DNA of 64,000 bases, taken from Haliclystus octoradiatus. Lineage: Eukaryota > Cnidaria > Staurozoa > Stauromedusae > Haliclystidae. Shown in pieces: positions 13,801 through 24,436 of the stretch. Where the stretch lies: positions 9,568,243-9,632,242 of the forward strand of contig OU744449.1 in the NCBI GenBank assembly GCA_916610825.1, read 5' to 3'. Position 1 is the stretch's first letter; every line of letters starts with the position of its first letter. A model generated the notes under the pieces. It was not told the DNA's origin. It saw only the letters and a program-made list of their open reading frames with translations, and made no database searches. Made by a program: the position numbers and the translations under genes.

Positions 13801-16716
13801 TGATGAATAAAACACGCACGCAAGCATGATTGAATGAAGAATTTTATTAAGAAGGATTTGTTACCCGCTTCATTGTGTGGACAGCCACACTTCTGGTATC
13901 CTCAAATTTGAAAAACTTGACCATATTTCTATTTGTTTTATTCAGCCAAGTGCAGACTTGGCATTTGCATGTAACTGTAATTTCGTATTATAAAATAATG
14001 ATTTGTTTGGATGGGAAAGAATTGGTAAAAACCGATTAATCGACCGATTGCTATTACTCAGCGGCAGCTAACTAATTGGCATCGAACATCGGTAAATTTC
14101 ATTATCGTCTCATCCCTATTATAAACAGTTAATGAACTTTTCGAACTTTGATGAACTGTTTACGAACGCTTTTTAAACAGTTCATGGACAGTTGATGAAC
14201 TAGTTCGTGAACGACTGTTTATGAACTAGTTCATGAACGTTAAATATGATATCCAATACTTTTCCACAAGAGTTAACAATGACCAATTTGAACAGCATGC
14301 TTTACTGAACCACTCAGACAACTGTTGATTTTATTTAGAAAATTGAAGGTAGCAATTTTCTTCGCTCACAATTTTATTCTCTATTTAAGATCTCTTACTG
14401 AAAGTTATTGTTTGATGTATTTCTTGTGTGAGATAGAATTCCAGCCTCTTTAATTTATCAATTTCTAGCAAGCAAGTCTTGTTGACTTATTTTCCTCATC
14501 ACTGTAGATAGAAGTGCTACTAGGTAGAAACTAAAAGAGATGGACAAAGACATAATTACAATTTGTGGAATTTTATTTTTTGTTGCTATCATTCTATATT
14601 ATAGATACATTTTGGACGAAAGGATCACTGCAAATGGTTTCAATATCAAAATAAACACAGGTAATCAAATATATTGTAATCTCTTATGGCCCTCGTACGT
14701 TTGATTATGACGTCATATTCTAGAAATTATATTGCCACATTCATCATCATCATTATCTTTAGGTGGTAAACCAGTAAATCAATGACTTTTCTTCCCTGGT
14801 GCCCTCAAAAAGTGAACAAAATATTTACAATGTGCAGTTTTGCATAAATTTTGTGAATTTATAGAAGTGGACTTAATTGTGTACATGGATAAATATTAAA
14901 AGGGTAAAAAATAATACAAGATACGATTAAAATAAATAAATGTATGAAATGTGGTAATACTGTAAAAATAATAGATTAAAAATACTGGTTTTCATACATT
15001 CTTTTAAAATTATCCAACATTCCTTTTCCCTGTCGTAAATTGAGGACATACATAAAAAAAAGAATGAAACGGTATCAGAAATTATAGAAATTAAATTTGT
15101 TAAGCTACACTTTCATCATCTATGTTCAATGGATTTGAAACCTCTAACTAAGTTGATAACAATGTGTCATATTGATGTGTTTATTCACATTACAGTTGAT
15201 GAGAGCAATCTGTCTGGATTTGAAATTGTTGGTCTTGCCTCTGAAATTCCTTTCTTTGGTATTTCTGATTTGCTAGAAATCTGTAAGTATTCATCAAACG
15301 TTATTGCTTGCTTTGGTAGCTGAGGGAAGGGAAAATTAGCTGAAATGGCAGAGTAGCCGGATTTCAGATCTGATTATATCTGATCGACTGGGTTCCAATC
15401 CCCGATCAACTCAGCCTTGACTTTATCTGAAACATCAAATTAGTACCATTTTCTGATGGTGGTTGGGATGGTCCAAAGGGAATTGAATTGTGAGTAGCTG
15501 TGACAATCATTGCGCATTGACAATCAAGACCTATCGAATCTGCCATGAAATATGTTGAAATTGATCTGCAGTGTCGCGCCTGAGTTCAATAAAGAGCATT
15601 TACAATCATTGCTCTTAGTGAAAAGAGCCACTCCTCTATAGAAGTAGAAGATTGGACAGGCGCCTTCGGTAGAACGATGTCGTCTTAATTACTACTTTAC
15701 TTTGGTTGACAGGAAGAGTGAATTCCATACAAGATAAGCCCGGTGGGGCCATACAGTGTGTTTTCCACGGGGCATTCCATTCGGTGGACACTGCAATGCC
15801 TCATTTTGCCGTATTCATTTTGCCATTATTTATAATTTACACTTTGAGTAATAAAATAGTATGAAGAGAAATAAACCAAGATAACAATTTGATAATTTTC
15901 TTTTTCTCTGTAGTAAAATGTTTGTCACAAGATTCTGATATTTCAATAAGGGACTGTCGACCATTGAAAGTGATTGCCTACCTAAAGGTAGATATATAGA
16001 ATTACGTAAATGTTTTCGTAACACAGCTCAAGAGTGGGGGTAACAACTTGAATTGTGCAAAAACGACCCCATTGTGCTACTGCAGTGCAGATCTGTCTGC
16101 GGTCAACAAATATTCTTTGCAACTGTGTTACTGACAAATTGAGGGCAGTCTGTGTCGTCTCGGTTTCCGTGACATTTGGTTAAAGTAATCATACATAGAT
16201 AATCTGATGATGGGAATCAAACGCATCCCACAATCGATTCAACGGAAGATTTTATCAATACAGTCAAACCTGTTAAAACGGTCGCTTCTATACATCAGTT
16301 ACCTGTCTATGGTGGTCACTCTTGCAATGCCTCACATAGTATTTTCAATTTAATCAAGAATCAACCCTGTATATCAAGGTCACCTGTCCATAGTAGTCAA
16401 TTTATTCTCCTTTCATAGTGGCTGCTGTATGCAGGTTTCATTGTGAATTCAGTAGTAAAGCATACTCGATATATTATGTCAAATAAACAGTTGACTCAGT
16501 TATCAGATCGGATTCAAAGTTTCAAAACTACATATTTTTATAAGTGTTTCCGATTTTTTTATTTAGAGTGAAGCTGTAAGGATAACTAGAAAATCAAAAA
16601 CTGCCTTCGATCCTTCTTCTGTTGTTTCAAACCTAGAAAAATTCGGAATCGATTCATTTTGTTTTCATGAACATCCAATTTGTCATAAATTAACACCTTG
16701 TAAATTCCAAATTTAA
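6980..16716 (+). CDS. PMS1: PMS1-like MutL mismatch-repair protein, C-terminal part
   Basis: Nine plus-strand exons join in frame: 6980-7045, 7815-7948, 9662-9766, 10201-10290, 10869-10940, 14605-14660, 15196-15282, 15914-15987 and 16567-16716 (TAA), 277 residues. The order of conserved blocks is that of the PMS1 C terminus: VVNAYRLQEISIFERML, DERITANGFNIKI, FFGISDLLEI, CRPLKVIAYLKSEAVR and a terminal FCFHEHPICHKLTPCKF, which takes the place of the CxHGRP region. MutL proteins dimerise through this domain; PMS1 homologues pair with MLH1 and act in nuclear mismatch repair. The N-terminal GHKL ATPase domain was not found in the window; it may lie left of the KDZ gene or be absent. A weak extra exon is possible at about 6071-6130. 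The introns hold the nested transposons described separately. AATAAA at 16715-16720 overlaps the stop codon. Only the two 5'-most exons are poorly conserved and less certain. Confidence 0.85.
10500..10645 (+). repeat. Degraded tRNA-SINE body fragment
   Basis: GCCATGAAGTATATTGAATT followed by a TGATC segment, and later CCATAGAAATAGAAGATT, resemble the body of the SINE copies at 15331 and 51931 (GCCATGAAATATGTTGAAAT, TAGAAGTAGAAGATT). The tRNA-like head is missing. Confidence 0.45.
11342..13456. mobile_element. CACTA-like non-autonomous DNA transposon
   Basis: The ends are inverted: CACTACGAACG at 11342 and the complement of CACTATGAACG ending at 13456. The flanking trinucleotide TAA is present on both sides (11339-11341 and 13457-13459), a 3-bp target duplication as expected for CACTA (EnSpm/CMC) elements. 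Subterminal zones of about 250 bp carry many copies of CGCGTAAAAAT on the left and its complement ATTTTTACGCG on the right; arrays of short subterminal repeats in opposite orientation are typical transposase-binding zones of this superfamily. The interior has no recognisable transposase; the longest open frame (12259-12630, 123 residues) is AT-rich and matches nothing I know. Family assignment is an inference from termini and duplication. Confidence 0.85.
13462..14118. mobile_element. hAT-like non-autonomous DNA transposon
   Basis: The ends are imperfect inverted repeats, TAGAGTTGAAGCAATTAT at 13462 and the complement of TAGGGATGAGACGATAAT ending at 14118. The right flank is TTATAAAC (14119-14126). 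The same eight bases are restored on the left when the CACTA-like element and one TAA copy are removed (TTATAA at 11336-11341 plus AC at 13460-13461), an 8-bp target duplication as in hAT elements. No transposase frame is visible. A related copy lies in inverse orientation at 37218. Confidence 0.85.
15331..15710 (+). repeat. tRNA-derived SINE, copy 1
   Basis: The head resembles a tRNA with an A-box-like TTAGCTGAAATGGCAGAGTA and a B-box-like GGGTTCCAATCCCC. The body (GTGAGTAGCTGTGACAATC, GCGCATTGACAATCAAG, CAGTGTCGCG, GCGCCTTCGGTAG) is shared with the copies at 41462-41812 (minus) and 51931-52303 (plus). It lies in a PMS1 intron. It is not a tRNA gene because a full cloverleaf cannot be folded and the body follows directly. 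Confidence 0.85.
16261..16444. mobile_element. Tc1/mariner (pogo-like) MITE
   Basis: It starts at a TA dinucleotide (16259-16260) followed by CAGTCAAACCTGTTAAAACG and ends with GCAGGTTTCATTGT. The interior carries TATGGTGGTCACT and ATAGTAGTCAAT, shared with the better-preserved copy at 36979-37143. The TA-flanked terminal sequence is the form used by pogo/Tigger-type elements. Confidence 0.7.
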
Positions 16717-17439
16717 TAAAAAAAGATTTTTAATTTGTAAATGAAGCCTTGTAAATTTTATAATCTTATGTGAAAACCATGTTTTTGAAATCATTAACGT
16801 TATTTTATAAATAATTGAATGTCATATTGTATTATTGTGATTGGTTTATTGGCGTTAATTCTTAAATCAAATTCGATCACATTATTTTACGTTCATTCAG
16901 AACCAAATAGCTGACGAATAATTGTCAGTTTAGAAGTAGAACGGGTGTTCCAGAGTATATTCCTGGGGGAATATGCTCAAGAAATTTCAGGGACGGGGGT
17001 GTGCCAATTTTTATTCAGAAAATTGCCCTCCAATTTCTTTTCAAAAGTTGATACCTTGAATACTTTATTCATGCTATAACATTCGCCTTAAATTTTTTTT
17101 AAAATCGACGCATATTTGAAAATTCATTACATTTTTGTTGGTTCACATCAACCGTTTTGCTCATCGAAAAACAACAACTCAAATGTTTTGAAAATTTTGA
17201 AATAGACACTCCCAAAACTTTTCAAAGAACATACCAACTATTTGAAGTTAGCCCCCAAGACCGGACAATCAAATGGACTAAATCCGGGGAAAATCCGTAT
17301 GTCCCTAAAGGAGTATTATGGGGCTGTGCCCCTTTTAAATTTGTCGTAAATTGTCTTTGTACAAGTTTTTTTGTCAGACTGTGAATTGTGTCGTTCTTTG
17401 TGTAGAAAATATGTCAGGCGAACGAGGAACGGCACATTC
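16717..17439. other. Intergenic stretch, PMS1 to coiled-coil gene
   Basis: AT-rich sequence. A short segment at 16975-17350 has several G-rich runs and a 75-codon open frame (17157-17384) without recognisable similarity. I see no supported gene. Confidence 0.4.
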
Positions 17440-17705
17440 TTAAGCTCCGGCTAAATGAACGCAACATTTGCTCAACATTTGCTCAACAATTTTGAGCTGT
17501 GTTAGTGAGCAAATGTTGGGTTAATTTAGCCACTCCACGCAACATCTGCTCTACAAGTGCTCTACACGGATCAACATTGTTAAGCAAATGTTGCGCACTT
17601 CTAGAGCGGATGTTGCGTGGGTTTGCTAAATGCACGCAGCACCTGCTCAACATCGATGTTGAACAAATGTTAAGCAAATGTTACATTCATTAAGCCGGGG
17701 CTTTA
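17440..17705. mobile_element. Foldback MITE with GCAAATGTT repeats
   Basis: The left end TTAAGCTCCGGCTAAATGAA and the complement of the right end, TAAAGCCCCGGCTTAATGAA, form terminal inverted repeats that continue into CAACATTTGCT blocks. The interior alternates AGCAAATGTTG and CAACATTTGCTC in both orientations, so the element can fold into nested hairpins. The motif GAGCAAATGTTG is also the core of the 94-bp minisatellite near 63.4 kb. It lies just upstream of the presumed promoter of the coiled-coil gene. Confidence 0.8.
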
Positions 17706-17829
17706 TATATAATGTGACTGTCTACAATACTACTGTTATAAAGTTTTATAAAGGAAAGAAATAATGACGTCATGAAATGTTCCAAGTCATATAAATATTT
17801 TGACGTCATAATTAATCAATCTTAATCGA

Positions 17830-20243
17830 TTTCACTTCTGTGTCTTGGATATTTCGGCTAACGAGCGAATTGTTTGACGATTACGGTATATCTTGATTAA
17901 AGATTAATTTTACTTGCTGTTTTAGCAAGATTTATTAGAATTGGATTAAAGAGTTTATTTAAAGGTTTAAAAGGTATGTTATGTATCGTCATTTTATATG
18001 TATATATTATAATACTAATAATAAATTAAAAAATGAATGATAGTTTGTGTAAACTCAGATACACATATATGTATATGAAAGTGCTCAATGATGGGTGAAA
18101 TAGAGCATTCTAGAATAAGTGACAAAAATGAGGAAAAATTCTATGTATATATTATGTAATTCCTTATGAGATGTCACTCTTTCTTCCTTTAATGAAATAA
18201 ATAATGATTTCTGCTGCTTGAAAGTCTTAGATACCAATTGTTGATTGACTATTGTGCATAATTATGTTATGCACAATAAACGATGGAAACTATAGATATG
18301 ATAAGCAAATCAATATGTTATATTATTTTGAATTCTTACGATAATTTCATTACTAGCATCACAAAACATGGTTTGATCAATTAAGTTTTGAGTAGAATAT
18401 TTACACTATGGCTAATAATAAATAAACAATTAACATTGGGTTAGTTTAATGTCACATGCTATACCAATGATGAAAGAAATATCTAACAGCACAAAATATC
18501 TGAATAATCTAAAGAAAACATTCGTTCAATAATACTTATCTTATATTAGATGTTATCTAATACAGTAGAAAAAAAATAGTGATCGATGTTATTTGACAAA
18601 GCTAAATATACTACAAGGAGTCAAAGACTACGCATTCGTAATTGTTACTAATAGTTTCATGTTTACGCAATCATCAGACAAAATATACTAAATAATGAAA
18701 AACATACAGTTTTGTCTGATGATTGCGTAAACATGAAGCTATTAGTAACAATTATGAATGCGTAGTCTTTGACTCCTTTTATTATATTACACTTATTTTA
18801 TATATTAATTGGTATACTTTTTATAAATTTAAAATGTTCCTAATACTGTAATAATATTTTATTCTTAAATATTATATTGAATCAATTTTGAAATCAGCCC
18901 TGTGAAAACAAGCCTGGTATATTGCTTAACCAAGCCCTCAATAAATATATGATGATCATGATGACGATGAATGCTATATTTTTGATGTCCTTATAGGTTT
19001 GAATCAAAATGGAGAATAATTTTGAATGTCAACTGGCGTTAAAAAACAGAGAATGCAAACGATGGATGAAAAAGTATGAGATTGTCAATGCCATTATGGA
19101 GCACAACGAGATGAAATTTGCTGAGTGCAAAGCTTACAAAGACTCAATTATTTTAATCCAACAAGAAGAAGTAGAGGATTTAAAAAAACAACTCTCAACT
19201 ATTGGGAAAAAGAAGGGAAGGAAGATAAAAGGATCAAAATTAAATTGTTTTCAGAAATCAAAAAATGTTGTTGGTAATGGCGAAGCTACTGCAGGAATAA
19301 AAATATCATCTTATTATGAAGAATTGAAAAAGAAAGAAATTAAGATCACAGAAACACAACAAACCATCAGGGATATGAAACTAAGAGAGATTGAAATGCA
19401 ATTCCAGTTAAAAGAGCTTGAAACATTCAAAGAACAACTCGTCTTAGATCAATCTAATAACAACACACAAATTGAAATCAAGAACTTTGAGTTGATTGCC
19501 AACACTGAGATTGAAAACAAACGTTTGAGAGATGCTGCGAAGAACAACGAAGCCACCATCCAGGAGCTCCAAACCACGCTGTGCAAGGCAGAATATGACA
19601 AGAAATGCAGTCTGGCTCAATCCAAAACAGCTTACTATGAGCTCGAAGAACTCTTTTGTAGCTACAAGATCAAAGTATCTCATGCGTTGGCTGATCAAGA
19701 TCGAACAATTGATAATTTGGATGTTAAAGTAGCATCTTACAAAGATGGAGAGAAGAAATTCAACAACTACAAAGAGAATGCAATTAAAGAAATCACACAA
19801 TTGAAACATACCAACGAGCACTTGAAAGGGGTCAACAAAATAGCCTCGCAGGCATGCTGCATTGATATCCCAAAGGAAGAGTCATTGGTCAGTGCTAAAC
19901 ATGAAGCTGTTGAAACATCTGCTTGCGAAAAGGAAGAATGTGGAATAACAATCAAGGATATTGAGTACCGGCAGAAGATCACCCATCTTGAAAAACAACT
20001 GAAGATGTGCAATGAATCAAAAGCTATTTTGAGTAGAAAGTTGAGAGAATATCGCAACAAAGACACTCAGGAAGCACCCAAAGAAGAGCAGTAACTCTCT
20101 TACGGACAGATATACGGACGGACAGACGGACTGATGACAGATACTTGTAAAGCTGGCTGGCTGGCAAATGATTTTTGGCCAGATGGAAATTGAACGGACT
20201 GATTACAACGGACGAAAAAACAGACCGATTGACTGTAAATAAA
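17830..20243 (+). CDS. Coiled-coil protein, 361 residues, single coding exon
   Basis: The coding exon runs from ATG 19009 to the TAA at 20092-20094. A consensus acceptor (CTTATAG, exon from 18997) precedes the ATG by 12 bases. A matching donor AAG|GTATGT lies at 17973/17974, so a non-coding first exon around 17.9 kb and a 1-kb 5'-UTR intron are likely (inferred). The protein is rich in Lys, Glu, Gln and Asn with long heptad-like stretches at about residues 5-70, 100-250 and 320-355. There is no membrane segment, signal peptide or known catalytic motif, and the cysteines are scattered. The C-terminal end is charged (EAPKEEQ). A structural or centrosomal role is typical of such proteins but nothing here proves one, and I do not recognise the family. 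AATAAA at 20238-20243 is a good polyadenylation signal 144 bases after the stop. Confidence 0.72.
18615..18778. mobile_element. 164-bp hairpin (palindromic MITE)
   Basis: Arms of about 70 bases, AAGGAGTCAAAGACTACGCA at the left end and its complement at the right end (TGCGTAGTCTTTGACTCCTT), separated by about 25 bases. Arm identity is high, with only a few mismatches. It lies in the proposed 5'-UTR intron of the coiled-coil gene. No clear target duplication. Confidence 0.9.
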
Positions 20244-23200
20244 ATGGCTGGTTGAATTATTAATTTTCCATCACGGACAACTGTCTTGATAAATGACATC
20301 ATTGACATGTAACAATTAAAAGCTGATTTTGAGTTCGTTATGATAGTGTATATATGGAGTATTGTAAGATAGAATTATATGAATTATTTTGAGGTACTTG
20401 TCTTCTGATTTATAATCCATTTATATACCAAAAACACATTCCTTATAATTAACGTCACTAAATTGTAATCCACGGCGTCTGACGATTCGTACCTATACTC
20501 GCAACTTAATGGTGTCTGCTTATCCTGGGGTTAATTTCCATTAGCTAGAAGGGGGATGTATCATGTCTCTGGGATGTCTCTAGAAGGGGGCTCTTAACAA
20601 TCCAGGGGTGCCGATTCCCGAATTAGTTTTGTCATAGTGATATTTATCAGTTATATAAGTTATATAAGTCAACTTCGAGAAGGAATTGTTTCGCAGTGGC
20701 AAGGCGATAAAACAGACATAGAAAATTTTAATTCTTGCAAGAATAATTTTCTTTTTCAAGTAAACAAATTCTTGTTCCAAGCAAATATATTGTACACGTG
20801 TCTCAAGCGTTTTTTATTGTAAGTCCGAATCACTTGGAAATTAGTCATAAACAATCATTAAATATATTTGCAATGTATTATGCAGGCATTCATATTAACA
20901 AAAAAAATTTGGAATGAAAATCAACTAAAAATGGAAAGAAAGTTATGCTTTCTTCTTCTTCTCGACTATCCCTAATTAACATTTTGTGTTTCCATGTACT
21001 TGTTGCCCGAACCCAAATAAGGTTACATAATATTGCAATTAGGCATATTCTTGTTGTTTTTATACTGGAAGAGCGAGAAACTGGCTGATTAGGAAATGCG
21101 GCTATGAATTAGGCCTATGAAAATTACTTTTATAAAGAGATCAAATATAGCCCGATAGAGGGTTAAATGTTGGGCGAACAAGATGTATGATTCTTCAACC
21201 TTGCCATAATCACGCGCTTTGACGACAATATTAATGCTTCACTGTGTGTATACTATATGTGTTTTTTTACACATTTATATGATGGAATGCCATGTGTTGC
21301 ACATTAACTAAGACTTGGGCTGCCCTGGAATCTGTTGACATTGATCTGTGCAGTGTCGCGGATGAAACCAGTAATGGACAGGGTAATGGGCAGAGCCATG
21401 TATTTATAACAGTTGAGACACGTAAGTTTCGAGACTCGAAAATCGCCATTTGCATTCCATTAAAATCAAGGTTTTTCTTTTGAACAAAAGTTTTTCTAAT
21501 TCATGATACCATTTTCGCGGGCTTTGCTCAAATTTTGTGAGCCTGGGTTTGACGGAACGAAAATGGATTCCACAAAATTATGTGATTGGCATCTGTCCAA
21601 TGGGAGCCGAGAGCGGCACGTGAGAGAGTGTCCCTGGTAATGAGCATTCACCGGCAATTGTTCTTATAGCTCGTTGGTATTATACAAGCGCCTTCTGTAG
21701 TGCAATACCGTCCGTCTTCATTACTATATAGTGCACATCAAAAACCGTATCTTCTTTATTAGCGCGAAATTAAAATCTTCTACTGTCTACACCTGTGGAT
21801 CACATCTTTTGCTTGAAATCAATAACATTTTTTTTTCAAAAAATATTTTGTCTGACTGACTGTAATATATAACTGTCGTTCCGTGTTTTTATAAAGCGGA
21901 TGATCGAAAATAGCTTATAATATTATTGCAAATTAAATATCTCCGCTAAAACAATAAAATCGCTGCATAGGTAAAGTAATAATAATTTCGATTCCTGTCA
22001 AGAACTTAAAATTTGTTGAGTCATACAGTCTCAGTAATATAACTGTTCGGGCGAAAGCAGCATGATTATAGCGATATTATAGTAGTTTTGTATATTCTCG
22101 TATTTGTATTAATTAGCCACATTTTCATGTCTAATTAGATATAATTAATGGTTAGCCTTGTACGACGTAATTTAGTTTGTATTTAAAGAATTTGTTTTCT
22201 AACTTTAGCTTTTTATCTTTAGTTTTTAATCTTAGTTTTTAGCTTATTCCTTTTATTTAATTTTAGTTTTGATTGCAGCAATTGAATACCTATGTTTGTT
22301 AGGCACCTTGCATGCCTTGTTGCATTTTTTTAATTTAGTACAACAAAATGAAATATATATATATATAATTTATAAGTTAGTGTTTTGTTGGAAGGCGTTG
22401 TGAGTTAATCGACTCTATGAACCCACCCCTAATAAATTGTATACTTGATTGCATTCAAGTATTTTTGCTGATTGAACTTATACTATAATAGAACCAACGG
22501 CATTACTCCACATTATTTTAGCAAGAACAATAACAATAGCAATTTGAATTAATTATCAAGCCATTCCCTACCATACCAATAATTATAACGATCCGAGATT
22601 GTAATTGTAGTCAGAAACATTTGAAATTATCAGAAGCAGGTGAATATAGAAGCTTCTAGAAATTGAATTAATATGAATACGTGCAGACAATTGTCAATTT
22701 TTATTACAAATATAATTGAATAAAAACAATTTTATAAAACTGCTGGTGGATGTGACAGCTAAGCCTAAAAATATAAAAGAAAATAAAGATTCTGTCTGCT
22801 GTATAGGCCGAAAAGAAAAACATCTGCGTAAGTTATACATCAAAACACAACAAAACGATTTTGGGCGGTCTATATTTTAAATTATCCACCACAAAAATAA
22901 AAGATAAAAAATCTAATCAAATTAAATACCACACCTGTACCATTTGTAATATAATTAAGCTAATAGAAATAATGTCAATAGCTTGTAAACTAATAATTAA
23001 TAAAATAATAAAATTAGAGATTTTCTGATATATGATAATAAACTTTAACTATTATTTTTAATTGAAAATTGTTTGGCTTTCGCATAGAAATTTGATTTCT
23101 ATAATACTTTTGCACACTGTATAGTCGGTAAATAATGTATATTTTAAATGTTTATGTTATCCACCTGGGAACATATACTGTTCTATTAGAATAAATATTG

Positions 23201-23479
23201 GACATATTTTTTGACAAACTGGCTTAAAAATAAATCCATGCTCAAAAATAAAAAACTAAATAAAATCACTATACAATATTATGCAATGTGTATTTGAGCA
23301 CAATTTTAGTTTAGCTTTTACATTTTGAGGTATTTTTCAGTAATTTTTCATTGACCAATGAGAGTAGATTATACAGTATTCGCTGAATTTCAGTACTAAA
23401 TCAGTATCCAATACCATTCCAGTATGTATAGTTTCCGTAGGTTTTCAGCGTTGTGGTATATATATTTCAATATCTTGCT
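20244..23479. other. Gene-poor AT-rich stretch
   Basis: No exon with supporting splice sites was found. It contains a diverged SINE remnant (21290-21725), a run of TTTTTATCTTTAG-like repeats at 22200-22270, a short AT dinucleotide run near 22360, and many low-complexity AT segments. A non-LTR retrotransposon tail near 22.2-22.45 kb is possible but unproven. Confidence 0.4.
21290..21725 (+). repeat. Diverged tRNA-SINE body
   Basis: ATTGATCTGTGCAGTGTCGC at about 21331 and AAGCGCCTTCTGTAGTGC at about 21687 match successive parts of the SINE body at 15331 (ATTGATCTGCAGTGTCGC, GGCGCCTTCGGTAGAAC). The stretch between them differs, so this is an old or interrupted copy. Confidence 0.5.
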
Positions 23480-24436
23480 CTAGAAACTTGCTTCAACTTC
23501 TAGATGTGTAGATTTTGATTTATCCCTTGTCCTATCAGTCTCACGAAGTGATATATAATTTTCTCTTAAGCTTCGATATCTCTCATTATAAAAAATTAAA
23601 ATTAATCTTGCTATAAGTAATACTAAGAAATATACCAATGATAAGTTTTCAAACATTTCCACATTGAAACCAGATTGTTCTTCGACTACATCAATAGCTT
23701 GTGAACCAAATAGAAATGCTAAATATTCAAAGCATATAAATCGGAATTGATTTTCCATGAAAGTATTTTGTAATAAAAACCATAGAAAGGATGAAGTTGC
23801 AAGTATTAACGATGTAATCATAGAAGAAATATGTTCTGGCAAGTTTACACGATAATGTAAAACCATTGTTAAATTAAATAAACTTAATAGCAATAACCAA
23901 CCAGCCAAATGCATTAAACCATTTGTAACAATTAAACGTGTATACCATGCTAAACGACAATCAAATAGTTTCTTTTGATTATGTGATAAAGTAATAAAAT
24001 TTTCAATACGTTCAGAAACTAATGAACCTGATTTAATAATAATAATTGTTGTTGTTAATACTGCTAATGTTGAGGCAAACAAATAATGACGTGTAATTAA
24101 TATAATCCATAATAAAAATAAACAACATGATAGTAGATAACATATATAACAATTAGATGGTATAATATGATATTTATCATATATATTTATTATTGTGCTA
24201 TATATTAACCAAAATATTTGATAAATATATACCATGAATATAATACCAATAATTTTATTAGATGGTGTAATTGATAATTTGTAATGATGTGTAAATATAT
24301 CATTTAAGTTACTTGGAACTATTAAACTCTTTTCTTTTGTGTACGTTGCATATATTAATGTAAATGAAGTAACAATAAATAACAACCATGTTAATATTAA
24401 TAATATTTCTCGAAATTTAAAATGTCGAAATGCCAT
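23480..24436 (-). CDS. Eight-pass membrane protein A, intronless
   Basis: A single open frame of 318 residues read on the minus strand from ATG 24436 (MAFRHFKF) to the stop ending at 23480; the frame is open a little further upstream but has no earlier ATG. About eight hydrophobic helices can be drawn: a first helix soon after the start, a pair around ITPSNKIIGIIF, two around LLWIILITRHYLFAST, a long one at NGLMHLAGWLLLLSLFNL, one at SSFLWFLLQN, one at RFICFEYLAFLFGS and one before a basic tail. The tail (YNERYRSLRENY...) is charged and probably cytoplasmic. The order and spacing of helices, a TPS motif before helix 2, RHYLFAS after helix 3 and a W-x-N-x-RF-x-EY pattern recur in the gene at 26978, so the two are probably paralogues. 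No function recognised. A transporter- or receptor-like role would be a guess. Confidence 0.78.
   Translation of the reverse strand: MAFRHFKFREILLILTWLLFIVTSFTLIYATYTKEKSLIVPSNLNDIFTHHYKLSITPSNKIIGIIFMVYIYQIFWLIYSTIINIYDKYHIIPSNCYICYLLSCCLFLLWIILITRHYLFASTLAVLTTTIIIIKSGSLVSERIENFITLSHNQKKLFDCRLAWYTRLIVTNGLMHLAGWLLLLSLFNLTMVLHYRVNLPEHISSMITSLILATSSFLWFLLQNTFMENQFRFICFEYLAFLFGSQAIDVVEEQSGFNVEMFENLSLVYFLVLLIARLILIFYNERYRSLRENYISLRETDRTRDKSKSTHLEVEASF

Larger units (their letters stand above)
11095..14240. repeat. Large foldback GTTCATGAAC element split by nested insertions
   Basis: The left part (11095-11338) is about three head-to-tail units of roughly 65-70 bases, each with GAACTGTTCATGAAC and AACAGTTCATGAAC in both orientations. 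The right part (14119-14240) continues the same sequence with TTATAAACAGTTAATGAAC. Between them lie a hAT-like element and a CACTA-like element. The whole sits in the PMS1 intron between exons 10869-10940 and 14605-14660. Confidence 0.82.

Noticed and set aside
15331-15420. Possible tRNA genes at the SINE heads
   Set aside because: Boxes are present but no complete cloverleaf forms and a common body follows, so these are SINEs.
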